Part shown: piece by piece, positions 6,645-18,600 of the stretch
How positions within the stretch are numbered: the stretch's first letter is position 1
Layout of the letters: each line of letters opens with the position of its first letter
DNA from: Xiamenia xianingshaonis
Lineage (GTDB): Bacteria > Actinomycetota > Coriobacteriia > Coriobacteriales > Eggerthellaceae
NCBI RefSeq assembly: GCF_017945865.1
Contig: NZ_CP072829.1
Location: 1,302,001 to 1,366,000 of the forward strand
Direction of reading: 5' to 3'
DNA length: 64,000 nucleotides
Made by a program: the position numbers and the translations under genes
Notes under the pieces: generated by a model
The model's input: only the letters and a program-made list of their open reading frames with translations
Databases searched by the model: none
What the model was told of the DNA's origin: nothing

Positions 6645-9600
6645 TTAGCGCTTCTCAGAGTCCTCCTCGTCTTCCTTGCGGCGACGTCCAAGGACAAGCG
6701 CCAACACGATGCACAGCGCCGCAATGCTGATCGGCACCGCCACGCGCAGCATGTCGCCGGTCTGAGGCAGCATGATCGTCAACAGTTCGAACGGGCTGCG
6801 GACGCCATACTCGTTGTACGGCACGGTCGCCTTGCGGGACGAGCCCGGCGTGTAGACCGCATCGCCCGGCTTCACCGTCAGCGGATAGCGGTCGGACGCC
6901 TGGTCGCTCGACGGCAGCTCGTCTTCGTCGGCGGCCAGGTAGATCGGCGGATTGTCTTCGCCGTTGTCGTCGATCCACGGGCCTTCGTCGTCCGACTCGT
7001 CAAGGGCCGGGCCTTCGGACGCCTCGGCGTCGAACATGCCGAAGTCAACCGAGCGGCCTTCTTCTTCCACCCAGTTGTACGGCACTGCCGGCACGAAGCG
7101 CTGGCCGTAGGCGTTCTCGCCCAGTTCGGTGCGCGCCTGCGTGCCCATCACGCACAGGGGCATCGTCGACCCATGGACGTCCGATCCGTCGAGCGGCGCG
7201 AAGTCGCTGTCGTTGTTGTCGTCGGTGCCGATGTTGACCGGGACGAACACATAGCTGTCGAACAGGTCGCTCGTCACCCGGTACAGATACGGGTTGCCGG
7301 ACTCGTCGACGATCGGCAGCTCGTCGAAGGCGTAGCGGCCCTCGGCGTCAGTTGCCATGCGGTCGACCTCGGCCCAGTCGCCGTCCATCGAAACGCCCTC
7401 GTCGGCAATGCTTGCCAGCTTTTGCTCGGCATACGATTCGCCGTCCAGCTCTTCGGGCGCATAAGTGGCGGGCAGGATCGAGCGCTCAAGCACCACGACC
7501 TGTTCGTCAATGGGCTCGAACGTGGCGTCTTGCGTGCCGTCTTCCTCAGGATCGTCGAACACCATGCCGTCGATGCGGGCCAGCGCGAAGGGCACGAGGC
7601 CCGTGTCTGCCGTGGCGACGTCCTCGTGGGCGTTGATGCGCCAGACGGTGCCGGCCGGGCCGCTCAGGTAGGCTGAGCCGTTGCCGACCAAGTCGGAGGC
7701 GTCTTGCGCCGCAGCGGCCAGCACGTAGAAGCCGTCTTGGCCGTTGTCGGGCTCGACTTCCTTTGTCATTTCGTTCAGGTCGGAGTCGGCGCTTGCATCG
7801 TCGCCTTCGTTCAGCAGCGTGACGCCGTAGCCCTCAGGCAGCTCGTCAACCTTGACCTTGTAGCCGTACAGCACGAGCTTGCGCTCGCCCGCCGCAGGAG
7901 CAGCGGCCTCGGCGGTTGCCGCCACGGGGGCCTCCTCATGCCAACCAGCCACCGGCAGTTCGTCGAAGATCCAGTTGCCGTCGGCGTCAGAGGCAATCGT
8001 GGTTTTCTTGCCCGCCGCCTCGTATTCCTCGGCGAAGGTGTCGTCGAGCGCCCACTCGCCTTCCGTGCCGGCGGTCTCGTCGAACCAGTAGCGCTCGATG
8101 GACAGCGGCACGTCGGCGATGTGCTCGTGTTCGGAGCCGCTGCGCACGCCGTCAACGTTTTCGTCTTCCCACACCACACCGGCGATGCTCGCCATATCCT
8201 TGCGGACGTAGCCCGCGTTGTGATACAGCGACGGCATCCAGTTGAGGTCGGACCAGTTGAAATCGCCGTCGGGCGCTCCCAGCTCGGCCATGCGGGCCTC
8301 GTAGGCAGCCAGCAGTTCGGCATTGCCGGTGTTGTCGTAGACCGGTTCGGTCGTTTCGCCCCTGCTCGAGTCGGCCGGGTCGACCGGAACCGTGGTCTCG
8401 CCGATCTGCTTGCCGAAGATGGCGTCGTGCCACGCTTGGCTCATGCCCTCCAGGTCGGACTTGGAGGCCTGGGCGAGCCACTCGACCGTCAGGCCGGCCA
8501 GCGGATCGGCCGGCACGACAACGCCAGCCACAGGATCAGCCGGGTTGGCCGGGTTGGCCAGCGGATCCTGCTCGTCGCCATCGGTGTCCTGCTCCTCTTC
8601 GGCCGATGCAAACGCTTTGGTCGCTGCATGCAGTTCGGTCTCTCCAGGCGTTTCGGTCGTTTCGGGCGTTTGAGTCTCTTCTTCAGTTGCCGGCGGCGTC
8701 GTCTGCTCGTCTGCGACGGCGAACTCCTGCCAAGGACCTTCAGTCGAGGAAGATTCGTTGTCGTCGGCCAGGCGCGACAGCACGATCAGATCGCCGACGC
8801 CTTCAAGGTCCGATTCGAGCGCCAGGTCATCGGCGTTGGGAACGTAGAGCTGCTTGTCGTCGGCAAGGTCGGAGTTGACAGTATCATCGTCGCCCATGTG
8901 CTGCAGCGTGGGCACGTAGTTCTCGTCGTCGGGATAGCTGACGATCTCGATGCGATAGCCGTAGAGCACCTTCGCGTTCTTCGCGCCGAAGCGGTTGATG
9001 TCATGGAAGCCGGTGCCCGGAGCCAAGAACGCCCAACGGCCGCTCGATACGGACAGGTCGTACACCTCGCCGGGGAAGTACAGAGCGCCGTCGACCGCAA
9101 GCGTCGGATCGTCTTCCACCAAATCCATCACGTCTTCGACGGTCAGGCCGTCGAACGCCAGATACGTGGACGGATCCTCACCTTCCGCCGGGTCGGCAGG
9201 ATCGGTCGGCTCGACAGGATCGGTCGGATCAGCCGGGTCGGCCGGATCTTCGCCGCCCTCGACTTCTGCCAAAGGCAGCGGTTGAGCCGGCGTGTTCGGA
9301 TCGGCCGGATCGGCCGGCGTGTTCGGATCGGCCGGAGTATTCGGGTCGTTCGGGTCGTCCGGCGTATTCGGGTCGATCTCGTCTTCGGTGAGGATCGCCA
9401 CGTCGCCTTGCTTGAACGTCCAGTCGCGACGCCACACGTTCTTCTGGCCGGTAAAGCCGTTCTGGTCAACAAGCTTTGCAGCAGCCTCGTTATAGGCCTT
9501 GGCGAGTTCTTCGTTGCCGGGAATCTCTTCGACCTGGAGCGTGCCGTCTTCGTTCATCACCGGGTTGCCTTCACCGTCATAGACCACCTTCGAGCAGCCG

Positions 9601-12600
9601 AAGAGAGAGTCGTGGAACTTGCGGCCCACAGCCTGCAGCTCGTTGGACGTGCGGTCGCTGTCGGCGAACCACTCTTCGGTCAGGTCGGCTACGGTCATGG
9701 CATCAATAACGGCGATCTGCTCGTCGGTGAGGCCGGTGTTCTCTTCAGTCAGCTTATCGTCCGAATCGCTCGGGCGCAGCTCGAACGCGCCAATGCCAGT
9801 CGTGTCGAACCAGTAGCGGGTCAGGCGGACGAGCGCGCCCTTGATGCCCTCTTCGCCGTCTTCTTCGATGCCGTCGGCGTCAACGTCGTCCCACACCCGG
9901 CCGGAAATGAACACCGGGTTCTGCAGCACCAGACCCGCATCGCCGGCATGCTTGAGGTACAAGCGGTTCGCCAGGTCATAGCTGATGCCCTTGTAGGAAA
10001 CGGTATAGTCGTCGTTGGCAAGATGCGTCTTCGGCTGCGCGATGACTGCATAAGACTCGTCGTTGTCGCCGTCGGGGTTGTAGGTGCCGGTCATCTGAGA
10101 CTCGAACACCTTCAGGTCGGAGTCGCGATGTGCGCCTTCCGTGTCCACATGGAAGCGGGACGCCACGTACTTGCCGTCGCTGATGACCATGATGGAGTAG
10201 CCGGACAGGTACGGGGAAGCCGTCTTGGATTCGGCGGGCACGGCATCGTTTTCCGGCGTGTAGTCTTCGGGCTGATAGACCGAGCCTGGCTTCGGATCTG
10301 TAGGATCGTTGGCGACCATGTCGCCGGTATCGTCATCCTTCACCTTGTCGTCAACGAGCACGTAGGCCGGCAGGTCATCGAACTCGTAGGTGCCTTCTTC
10401 GTCGGTGCCGATGTAGGCCTGATGCTTCTGCACCGTATAGGCGCCCGTCACGGAGACGATGTTGTTGTCTTTATCTTTTTCCACATGTCCGCCGACTTCG
10501 GGGCGAACCGGATTGCCTTGTTCATCGACAACATCGGCAGCGCCCTTAAAGTCTTTGTTCTCCATCCACGTGCCACAGGAGCGCAACTCACGGTTGAGAC
10601 TCTCGTAGTTATAGGCGTAGCCATTGCGCACGTAGTAGACCGTACCGCGACTGTCGACGATGACATTGTTCGCCGACGACGCCTCCTTGAGGCGCAGCTT
10701 GTTGTCATCGCGGTAGAACACATTGCCGTCAACGTCTTCAAGCAGTTGGTATTCGCTGCCCGAAGCATCGGTGTAATACTGGGGCACGAAGTAGTACTGC
10801 GTCAAAATGACGGCCATGTCCTTGATGCCCTCTTCTTCGTCACCCACGCCAAGCTGCGCCGGGTCGTCCGAATCGCTCGGATCACCCTGGCTGCCTTGGT
10901 CGTTCTGATCGCCCTGCTGGGTCGGGTCGGAATCGCCCGGATCGTTCGAGCCGGGATCATCCTCGGCTGCCAGAGCTGGCGCTGCCTGGGAATATAGGAC
11001 TCCATGCAGGCCGAGCGATGCCAAAGCGGCCGCTTGGGCGGCAGCCTCGTCGATGGCGTCTACCTTCTCGTTCTCAAAGTCGCGGACGCCGTCGTAGTCC
11101 TCATCGTGCCACACGACGCCAAGCAAGTCGGACTTGTCCGGCGGCACGAAACCGGCATTCATGGCCCTCTGGTCTTGACCGATGGCGAAATCGAAGGACA
11201 GGCCGTCCTTCTCGGCCTTCAAGTTCGCATTTGTGTTGGCATCGGCCTTGCCGGCCAGCACGATGCGGCCGTCGAGCACGTTCACCGGCACGCTGTTGAC
11301 AGCGGCGGGTTCGGCCTTTTCGGCTCCGGTCTGCAGATCATTGCAGGACCATTCCACCGGATAGAAATTCTGCGTACAGCCTGGCCATTTGCCGCTGTCC
11401 ACGTCCTCCTTCGCGACCATCGGCCACGCCTTGGAATTCCAGCCGTCAAGCGTGTGCGTCTCACGCTCGATCGTCGTGACCAGCAGCGAGCTCATGCCCT
11501 TGTCGGCGTTTTCGCCGTTGACCTCCAGCGTATAACCAGCCAGGTAGTAGGCGATTTTGCCATCAGCGTCCTTCACCGGGCGGGCCGTCGGCAGGTCCTT
11601 GAAGACGTAGTATCCGGCGATCCTGCTCGTGGCCGCCGAGCCATCCTCTTGGATGACCTCGGTCGCCATGTCTGGATGATCGCCCGTCAGCACCGTCTTG
11701 TCGTTTTCCTCGTCGCGCTTCCAAACGAGGTTTCCGGAATCGTCGGGTGCGAGGTACCACGCCAACAGGTTGACTTCTTTGCCGTTGATGCCCGCTTCGA
11801 AGTCTTCGGACAACTGCGAGTTGAACTCGCGGTCGAAGACGCCGTCGTAGTCCAGGTCGCTCCACACGAAGCCGTCGATGTCATAGGTCGGCGGTGCGAT
11901 GATGCCAGCGTCGGAGCCCTCGCGATCGGCGCTCATCATGATGTCATAGGCAACGAGGCCGTTCGCGTTGGTCTTGGCCACACCGTTGGCCGGTATGGTC
12001 TGGTCGGCGTTGCGCGAGGCCGGCGCGAAGCGGATGTTCGAAACGTTGGCAGGCGCGCCGTCCGGCGTGTTGTCGGCGGTGTCGACTTGCTCGGCCAGCA
12101 CGAGGTATTCGTCGTCGGCCGTAAGCGTGCAGCTGTCGGTCAGGTCGGAGTCGACCTTGTAGTCGTTTCCGACGCGCAGCTTGGCCTTCATGCATTCTCC
12201 GTTTTTGACCGCGTCATCGGTGACAGCAAGCTTGTAGCCGAACACGACCCATTCGTCAACGTCAGCGATGCCGTTGACAAGCGTGCGGATGCCTGCCGGC
12301 TCCAGGTCGTCAAAGCGATAGACGCCGTCGCGCACGACCGCACTGGCCGCCGTCGCCTTCTCGCCTGCCCGCAAAGCACGCGTCAGATCGCCGCTGGCGT
12401 CGAGGACGTCGCCAATGGACTCAGTCGCCGTGCTGCATGCCTTGCTCCAAGCAACCGGATTGGCCGGATCGGTCGCGTCCGCATCTTCAACCCACATGCC
12501 TTGGTACGGGTCGTAGTAATAGCGGGTCAGCGTGACCTTGACGTCGTTCACGCCTTCCTCGGGAGCGGTGAAGGTGCCGCTGCTGTCGGCATCCGCCCAT

Positions 12601-15600
12601 TCGCCATCATCGACATTCCCGTCGCCGTTGGCGTCGAACCAGAAGTCGCCGCCCTTTTGCAAGCCGTCGTTGTCAACGTCATTCCACACCACACCGACAA
12701 TGGAACGATTCGTCACCTGCGCGGCGCCGACGTCGCCGCCGCGAACGTTATCGGAAGCAACCGCAAGCCAGTCATAAGAGGATCGGTCGGCGTCGCCAAA
12801 GTTCGAAAGCGGCGAAAGCGGCAGAACGGTTTGTCCGTAGTCGTCCTCAACGAGCTGGCCGACAAGCGGATGTACATAGTCGGAATCGAGCGCCATCGGC
12901 GTGACGCTTGCCTTGGCAGGTGCGGCCACGACGAGGCGGGCGCCGCTCTTGTCGCCATTCGTCGCATTCTTGTCGCCGGCACGCGTGCCAAACTGGCCAG
13001 GCGCGAGCGACAGGGCATCGTCGACCACGGTGTCCTGATCGCTCACGACCAGGCCGCCGGCCACGCCCGCGCGAGCCGAGGTCTTCACATCGGAGTCGCA
13101 TGTGGCACCAAAGGCGGTCGCAGCATGGTAGCGCGTCGGCATCCAGGCGCCATCGCTCGGATGCGTCGCTGCGGCCACATCGTCAAGCGAGGCCAGTTCC
13201 ACCTGATAGGAAGCTAAAGCATACTTGTCAACCGCGTAGGTGATGTCGTTGTAGTCTTGGTAGACCGGATTCAACACGGTGCCGCCTACACGCTCCTTCA
13301 TCGGTTTGTCGTCAACCCCACCGACCTCCACGACGGAGGACACAGCAGTAGGAACCCCGCGGAAGGCATAGACGCCGTTTGCATCGGTCGTCGCAGCCTT
13401 TGCGCCAAAGCCGAACACCTGACTCCACGTATCGCTCGTCTCGTCAAGCGTCCATTGCGTAAGGGCGAGTTTGCGGCCTGCGAGTTTGTCTTCGTCGTTT
13501 TGGCGGACGCCATCGTAGTCGGCATCGTTCCACGCCACGCCAGACACCTTCGTTTGAGGAACGAACACCACGCCCGCATCGCCGCCTTCTCTGTACGCCG
13601 CATTGGAAGCCAAGAAATAGGTGACGCCTTCGTAGACCACATCGTTGTCGGGATCGGCCGCAGCGCTTGTCGGCTTGAAGTTGGCCGTGATGACCATGCC
13701 GTCGGAGCGAACGGCGCCGCCTTGCTTCATTTCGTCGAAACGGTTCATGAGCGGCAGATTCTTCGTCGAGTCAGCGCCAGGCGCGACATTACGGTACGCA
13801 TCGGACTCCATGCTCAGCGTCTGGGGCCGTTGCGACGCTGCCGCACTGCCGTTGTGCGCGTGCGTGAGCGTCGCGCGAACGCCTTCGGCGTTGGTCGGCA
13901 ATTTGTCGACAGTGATGCGATAACCAGCCAGATAACGTTTCTGGCCAATGTCCAGATAGGAGGACAGCCTGTGAGTCACGTACTTGCCATCTTCCATCGT
14001 CTGGCCCGTCGGCAGGTTCTGCATCACGTCGCCGGTGACGTAGTGCAGCGGTGCGATAGAGGTGTTGCGCACCCAAACATGATCTGCAGGGTCATCATCG
14101 GCGCTGTCGTAGTAGTACGCTTCCACCGTGACGCCCACGCCGTTGATGGGCGGCTCGCCCGGCTGACGGACGCCATCGTAGTTCACGTCTTCCCAGACAT
14201 AGCCGATGATCGGCGCGCTCGGAGGTTCGATGAAGCCGCCGTTCATACGCAGCTCGTCGCGACCATACGTCATGTCATAGGTTGCCGTTTCGGTTGCGGT
14301 CTTCGCCTCGTTGTCGTACGTCGCACTCACCACGGCAGTACTTGCCGTTGTCGGGTCGTTCGCGCCAGCCAGCACGAGCATGCGATCAAGCGTGCGCTTC
14401 TCGTTCGGGCTCGTATCTTGCACGTTATCGGCATCCCAATACAGCGGGAAGTGATTCTCTTGGTAGCGGCCTTCGTAAGTCTTGTCGAAGTCGTCGCGAG
14501 AGCTGAACACCACACGGCCCGCCTTGGAGTTGTAGGCTTCCTCGTTGGCCGAGGTGAGACGCCCATCAGCCAAGTCGCTCGGATCGGGAACCTTGACTTC
14601 TTTCAGCGCGTTCGAATTCGTCGGGCTGAGGTCGGCTTCGACCGTGTAGCCAGCCAGATACTCCTTGCCGTCCACGATGACGCGCACGGGCAGGTTCTTG
14701 AACTCGTACCATCCGGCTTTCGTGCCGTTCGTGCCGTCTTGGGTATGCGCGAGACGGTAATTCAGACCAGCGTCGTTGAACGAGGCCGCCTGCTTCCACG
14801 TGCCCTTCTTCGTCGTGCCGTCGGACAGCGTGACGGTTGCTTGGGTCCAGGAGCCGCTGGAGGCATCCTTCTTCCACACCTTCGTTTCCTCAGTGGGATC
14901 GAAGTACCACTGCTTCAGGCCGACAGCCTCGTTGACGTAGGCCACATCGGGATCGGGGATGATGCCGTCGTCGAATTCGGTCTTCTTATACACGCAGTCG
15001 AATTCGCCGTCGTGGTCTTCATCTTCCCACTTGTCGCCGTTCGTTTGGCCGACGTACCAGCCGTTTGCATCCGGGCCGGTGAAACCCTGGTTCAGGTCGA
15101 GCTTGCCGTCGTTGTTGCCATCTTGCCAGTCTTCGGCGTAGAACGGCTTCTCACCGTTGTCGATGATGACCAGGTCGTTGAAGAAGCCGTCCTGGTTGTT
15201 GTTGTCGCACCACAGATAGCCTGCGATGGTGCGGCGGGCGGGCTTGATCTCGCCTGCATCGCCAGCGACCACCGGATCGGTCAGCGGCTCGGTCCACTGG
15301 TAGTCGACCTCGTCTTCGGTGTCCATCGCGTGCCCGTCCGGGATCGTCGTTTGGGCGTATTCGTTAGCCGCCGACGCATTGGTCACGGTCTTCGCCAGGA
15401 TGACTTGGCCGTCGTTGGCACGCAGCTCGGCCATGCCGGAGTTGGCGTCTTCATAGCGCTCGACGATCTTGTAGCTGCCTGAGCCGGTCCAATCAGACTT
15501 CGTGCGTGCAATGCCCTTGTCAGTGCCCAAAGCGTCGGTGTTGGCGACGTCGGAGTCAAAGCGAAGCGTGTTATTCGCCGGCTCGCCCTTGTGCGTGGCG

Positions 15601-18600
15601 GTCAGGTGCCACGGGTCGGACGTATCCGACACGGAGGCGAAGCCGCGGGCGTTTTCCAGCTCGACGCGGTAGGCCGCCAGGAAGTACTCGTCTTCGCCGG
15701 TCACGGCATTGTTCTTGACCACGGCCACCGGCAGGTTGTCGAAGGTGTATTCGCCCAGGTCAACGCCGCCCTTCGTCTGAACGGCCACGACGCTTGGCTT
15801 GTTCGCCGCATCGGCCTTCGACTCAGAGCCGGGCACCACCGGAATGCGAGTCGCGGGATCCGTCAGCGAGGGCTTCGTGGACAGCCAGTCAGTCGCAGCG
15901 CCGAACTCGCCGTTTTGCACCCATGCGCCGCTGCAGCTCGCGGTTGCGTCGTAGGCGGTCGACTTCGTGCCGTCATCAAGCACGTACTCCACGATGCTGG
16001 CCGTGCCGAGCGCAGTGCCCTTGACGAGCTGATAGAACGGATCTTCTGGTTCATCGCCGACCGGCACCCAGTACCACTGAGTGGCCAGCACGCCTTCGCC
16101 TTCCAAGCCCTGCTCGGTCAGGTCGCGAATGCCGTCGGACGTCACGCCGAGCGGGTCGATGTTCGTGTCGTCCCACACCATGCCGCCAAGCTTGCCGCGC
16201 TTGACCGTGTACAGACCGGCGTCGACGTTCGTGCGCTTGACAACCTGGTAGGCCACGTCGTAGGCGAGGTCGGCCAGGGTGTCGCTATACGATGTATGAG
16301 TCACATGCTCATCTTCGGTCGAAGCGGTCACGATGAAGCCGGTTTCGTGGGCAACGCCAGAGTCGTCTTGATTGTCGTCATCTTTCTCCAGCTGCGGGTA
16401 GGCCGTGATCTTATGCTTGCTGACCAGGCCGTAATTGACCACGGGATCGTCGAAGCCCGAGCGCAGCAAGTCGCGCTTGACGTCGGAGTCGATCTGGACA
16501 TCGTCAATATCTTCGTTCTGGAAGATGGTCAGCGTCGTCGTCGGGTCGAGCGTCGGCAGCGTCACGCGGTAAGCTGCAAGCGCGATACAGTCGTTGTTCG
16601 ACTCGTCGAAGGTGCGCTTCGTTGCGTCGGCTGCCTCGGACGGATAGAGCGAGTTGTTGCGCTCGTCGAAGGCCACGAACGGCAGCAGGTCCTCAAAGAC
16701 GTATTTGCCGTTAGCGTCCGTTACCACGTCTTTCCAGCCGGTGTAAGCAGTGACCGCGCCGCTAGTAGCGTCAAAGGTGCGCTCGCCGAAGTTGCGGTTG
16801 CGGATCCACGCGCCTACGACTTTGCCTTCGTCATATTCGTCGGTCACCAGCTCGATGTCCTCGGGTGAGCTGATAGGAATCGGGTCGAACTCACGCACGA
16901 CCGTGGCGCCGTTGCCGTCGAAGTTGGTGCCCTCGAAAGGTGCAGGCTCGAAGGCGTCGGGGTTGCCGTCACCGTCATCGTCGATCGTTGTGCCGTTCAG
17001 GTAGAACCACTGGGACAGCTGGACTTTCTGGCCGACCTTGGGCTCGTCGCCCGATACGTCCTTCACGCCGTCGTAGTCGTTGTCGCTCCACACGACGCCT
17101 TCGATGGTCGACGTGCCGAAGTAGCCGAAGCCGCCGTTCAAGTTGGCTTCGTTGCGGCCAGTGGCCAGGTCGAAGGTGGCAGAACCGTCGGTGCGATCAT
17201 GCTCGCTCTTGTAAATATCTTGCGTCATGAAGGCGTCGCCGTCGCCATTGTTGTAGTTGCCGGCAAGCACGATCATGCCGTCGAGCGTGCTCGCAGAGGT
17301 GTTATCGCCCGTGACTTGCGTGTCGGCCTCGTCCGGATTGTCGGCGACTTGCGTCTCGGCCATGCCGGTCAGCGATGCCCAGTAGAGCGGGTAGTTCTTC
17401 GCGTCATGCGGACGCTTGGCGTAGGTCACTTCGTTGTCCTCGTTGTTCACAAACGTCGTGCCAATGGCATACGCCTCGGATTCGGCCTCGCCCGGATCCG
17501 GATAATTATCGCCCTCATTGATTTCTTTCTTCGTGACCGGGTAGTTCACCTCGTTGGCTTCCTTGCCGCCTTCGACTTCCACCGTGTAGCCGGCCAGGTA
17601 TTCCTTGCCGCCGATGGCCAGGTAGACCGGCAGGTTGTCGAAGCGGTACGCGCCGTCAAGCACGACCGTCTTCGTCATGTCGCTCTTCTCGCCGGCAGAG
17701 GTCTTCAGGTTGCCTGCGGTCTTGGTGGCGGTCGTGTTATCGACCTGGCACCACATGCCGCCGTCGGTGTTCTCGTCAGGCTCGAAGTACCACTGTTTGA
17801 GCGTGACGGTCTTGCCGTTCAGGCCGCGCTCCTGGTAGGACGTACCGTCGACGTTGAACTTGCCGAACGGGTCGTTCTGCTCCATGACGCCGTCGTAGTC
17901 GGCGTCAGCCCACACGTAGCCCGAGATGGACTGTTGGCAGATGTCCATGGCGCCGCCGTCATTGTGCTTGCGGCTGGCCACCTTCGCCAGGTCGTACTCG
18001 AGCTCGCCCGGATCGTCTTCCACCGTTTTGTTCGTCTTGCGGCCTGCGCCGAATGCGTCAAGGTAGTCGTCTGGATCGTCCTGGTTCGCGTTGCGGGAGC
18101 CAGGCGCTTGCAGGATGTTCGATGGTTGCGACACGGCGGTCAGGCCCTGGTTGTTGAGTTCCTGGTCATCCAGGTAATCGCCGTCGTCCTCGACGTTCAG
18201 CAGCACGTCGTATTCGTTTTCGGCCATGAGATAGCCGGTCTGATACACCAAGTCGGAATCGGTGTCATACGTGCCGTCGTTCTCTGTGGTGCGGTACACC
18301 GAAGTGGTCACGTTGCGGCTGCGGAACTTCTCGTCGGTCACGCGGACCTTGTAGCCGTACATGACGAGCGTCTTTTCGTAGTTGGCGCGCTCGGTTTCGG
18401 TGAGCACCTTGTATTCAGCAGGCGTCACTTCGTCGGCCAGATTCGCAGGAGCACTCGCCGTCTTGAAGTAGCGGTAGTCGTGCGTGCGCAGTTTCTCGAA
18501 GCGGTAGGTGCCGGCCACGCCGCCGATCGTTGCGGTGGTCGTGTTGGCGTAGGCGGGTTGAGTGCCCAGCTGGTAATGGCCGCTGGCGTCGAGCGACCAG

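Noticed and set aside
8590-8960. Low-complexity Thr/Glu/Pro region considered as a second wall-spanning region
   Set aside because: It lacks an LPXTG motif or a membrane segment; it is a linker inside the frame of repeat 26.
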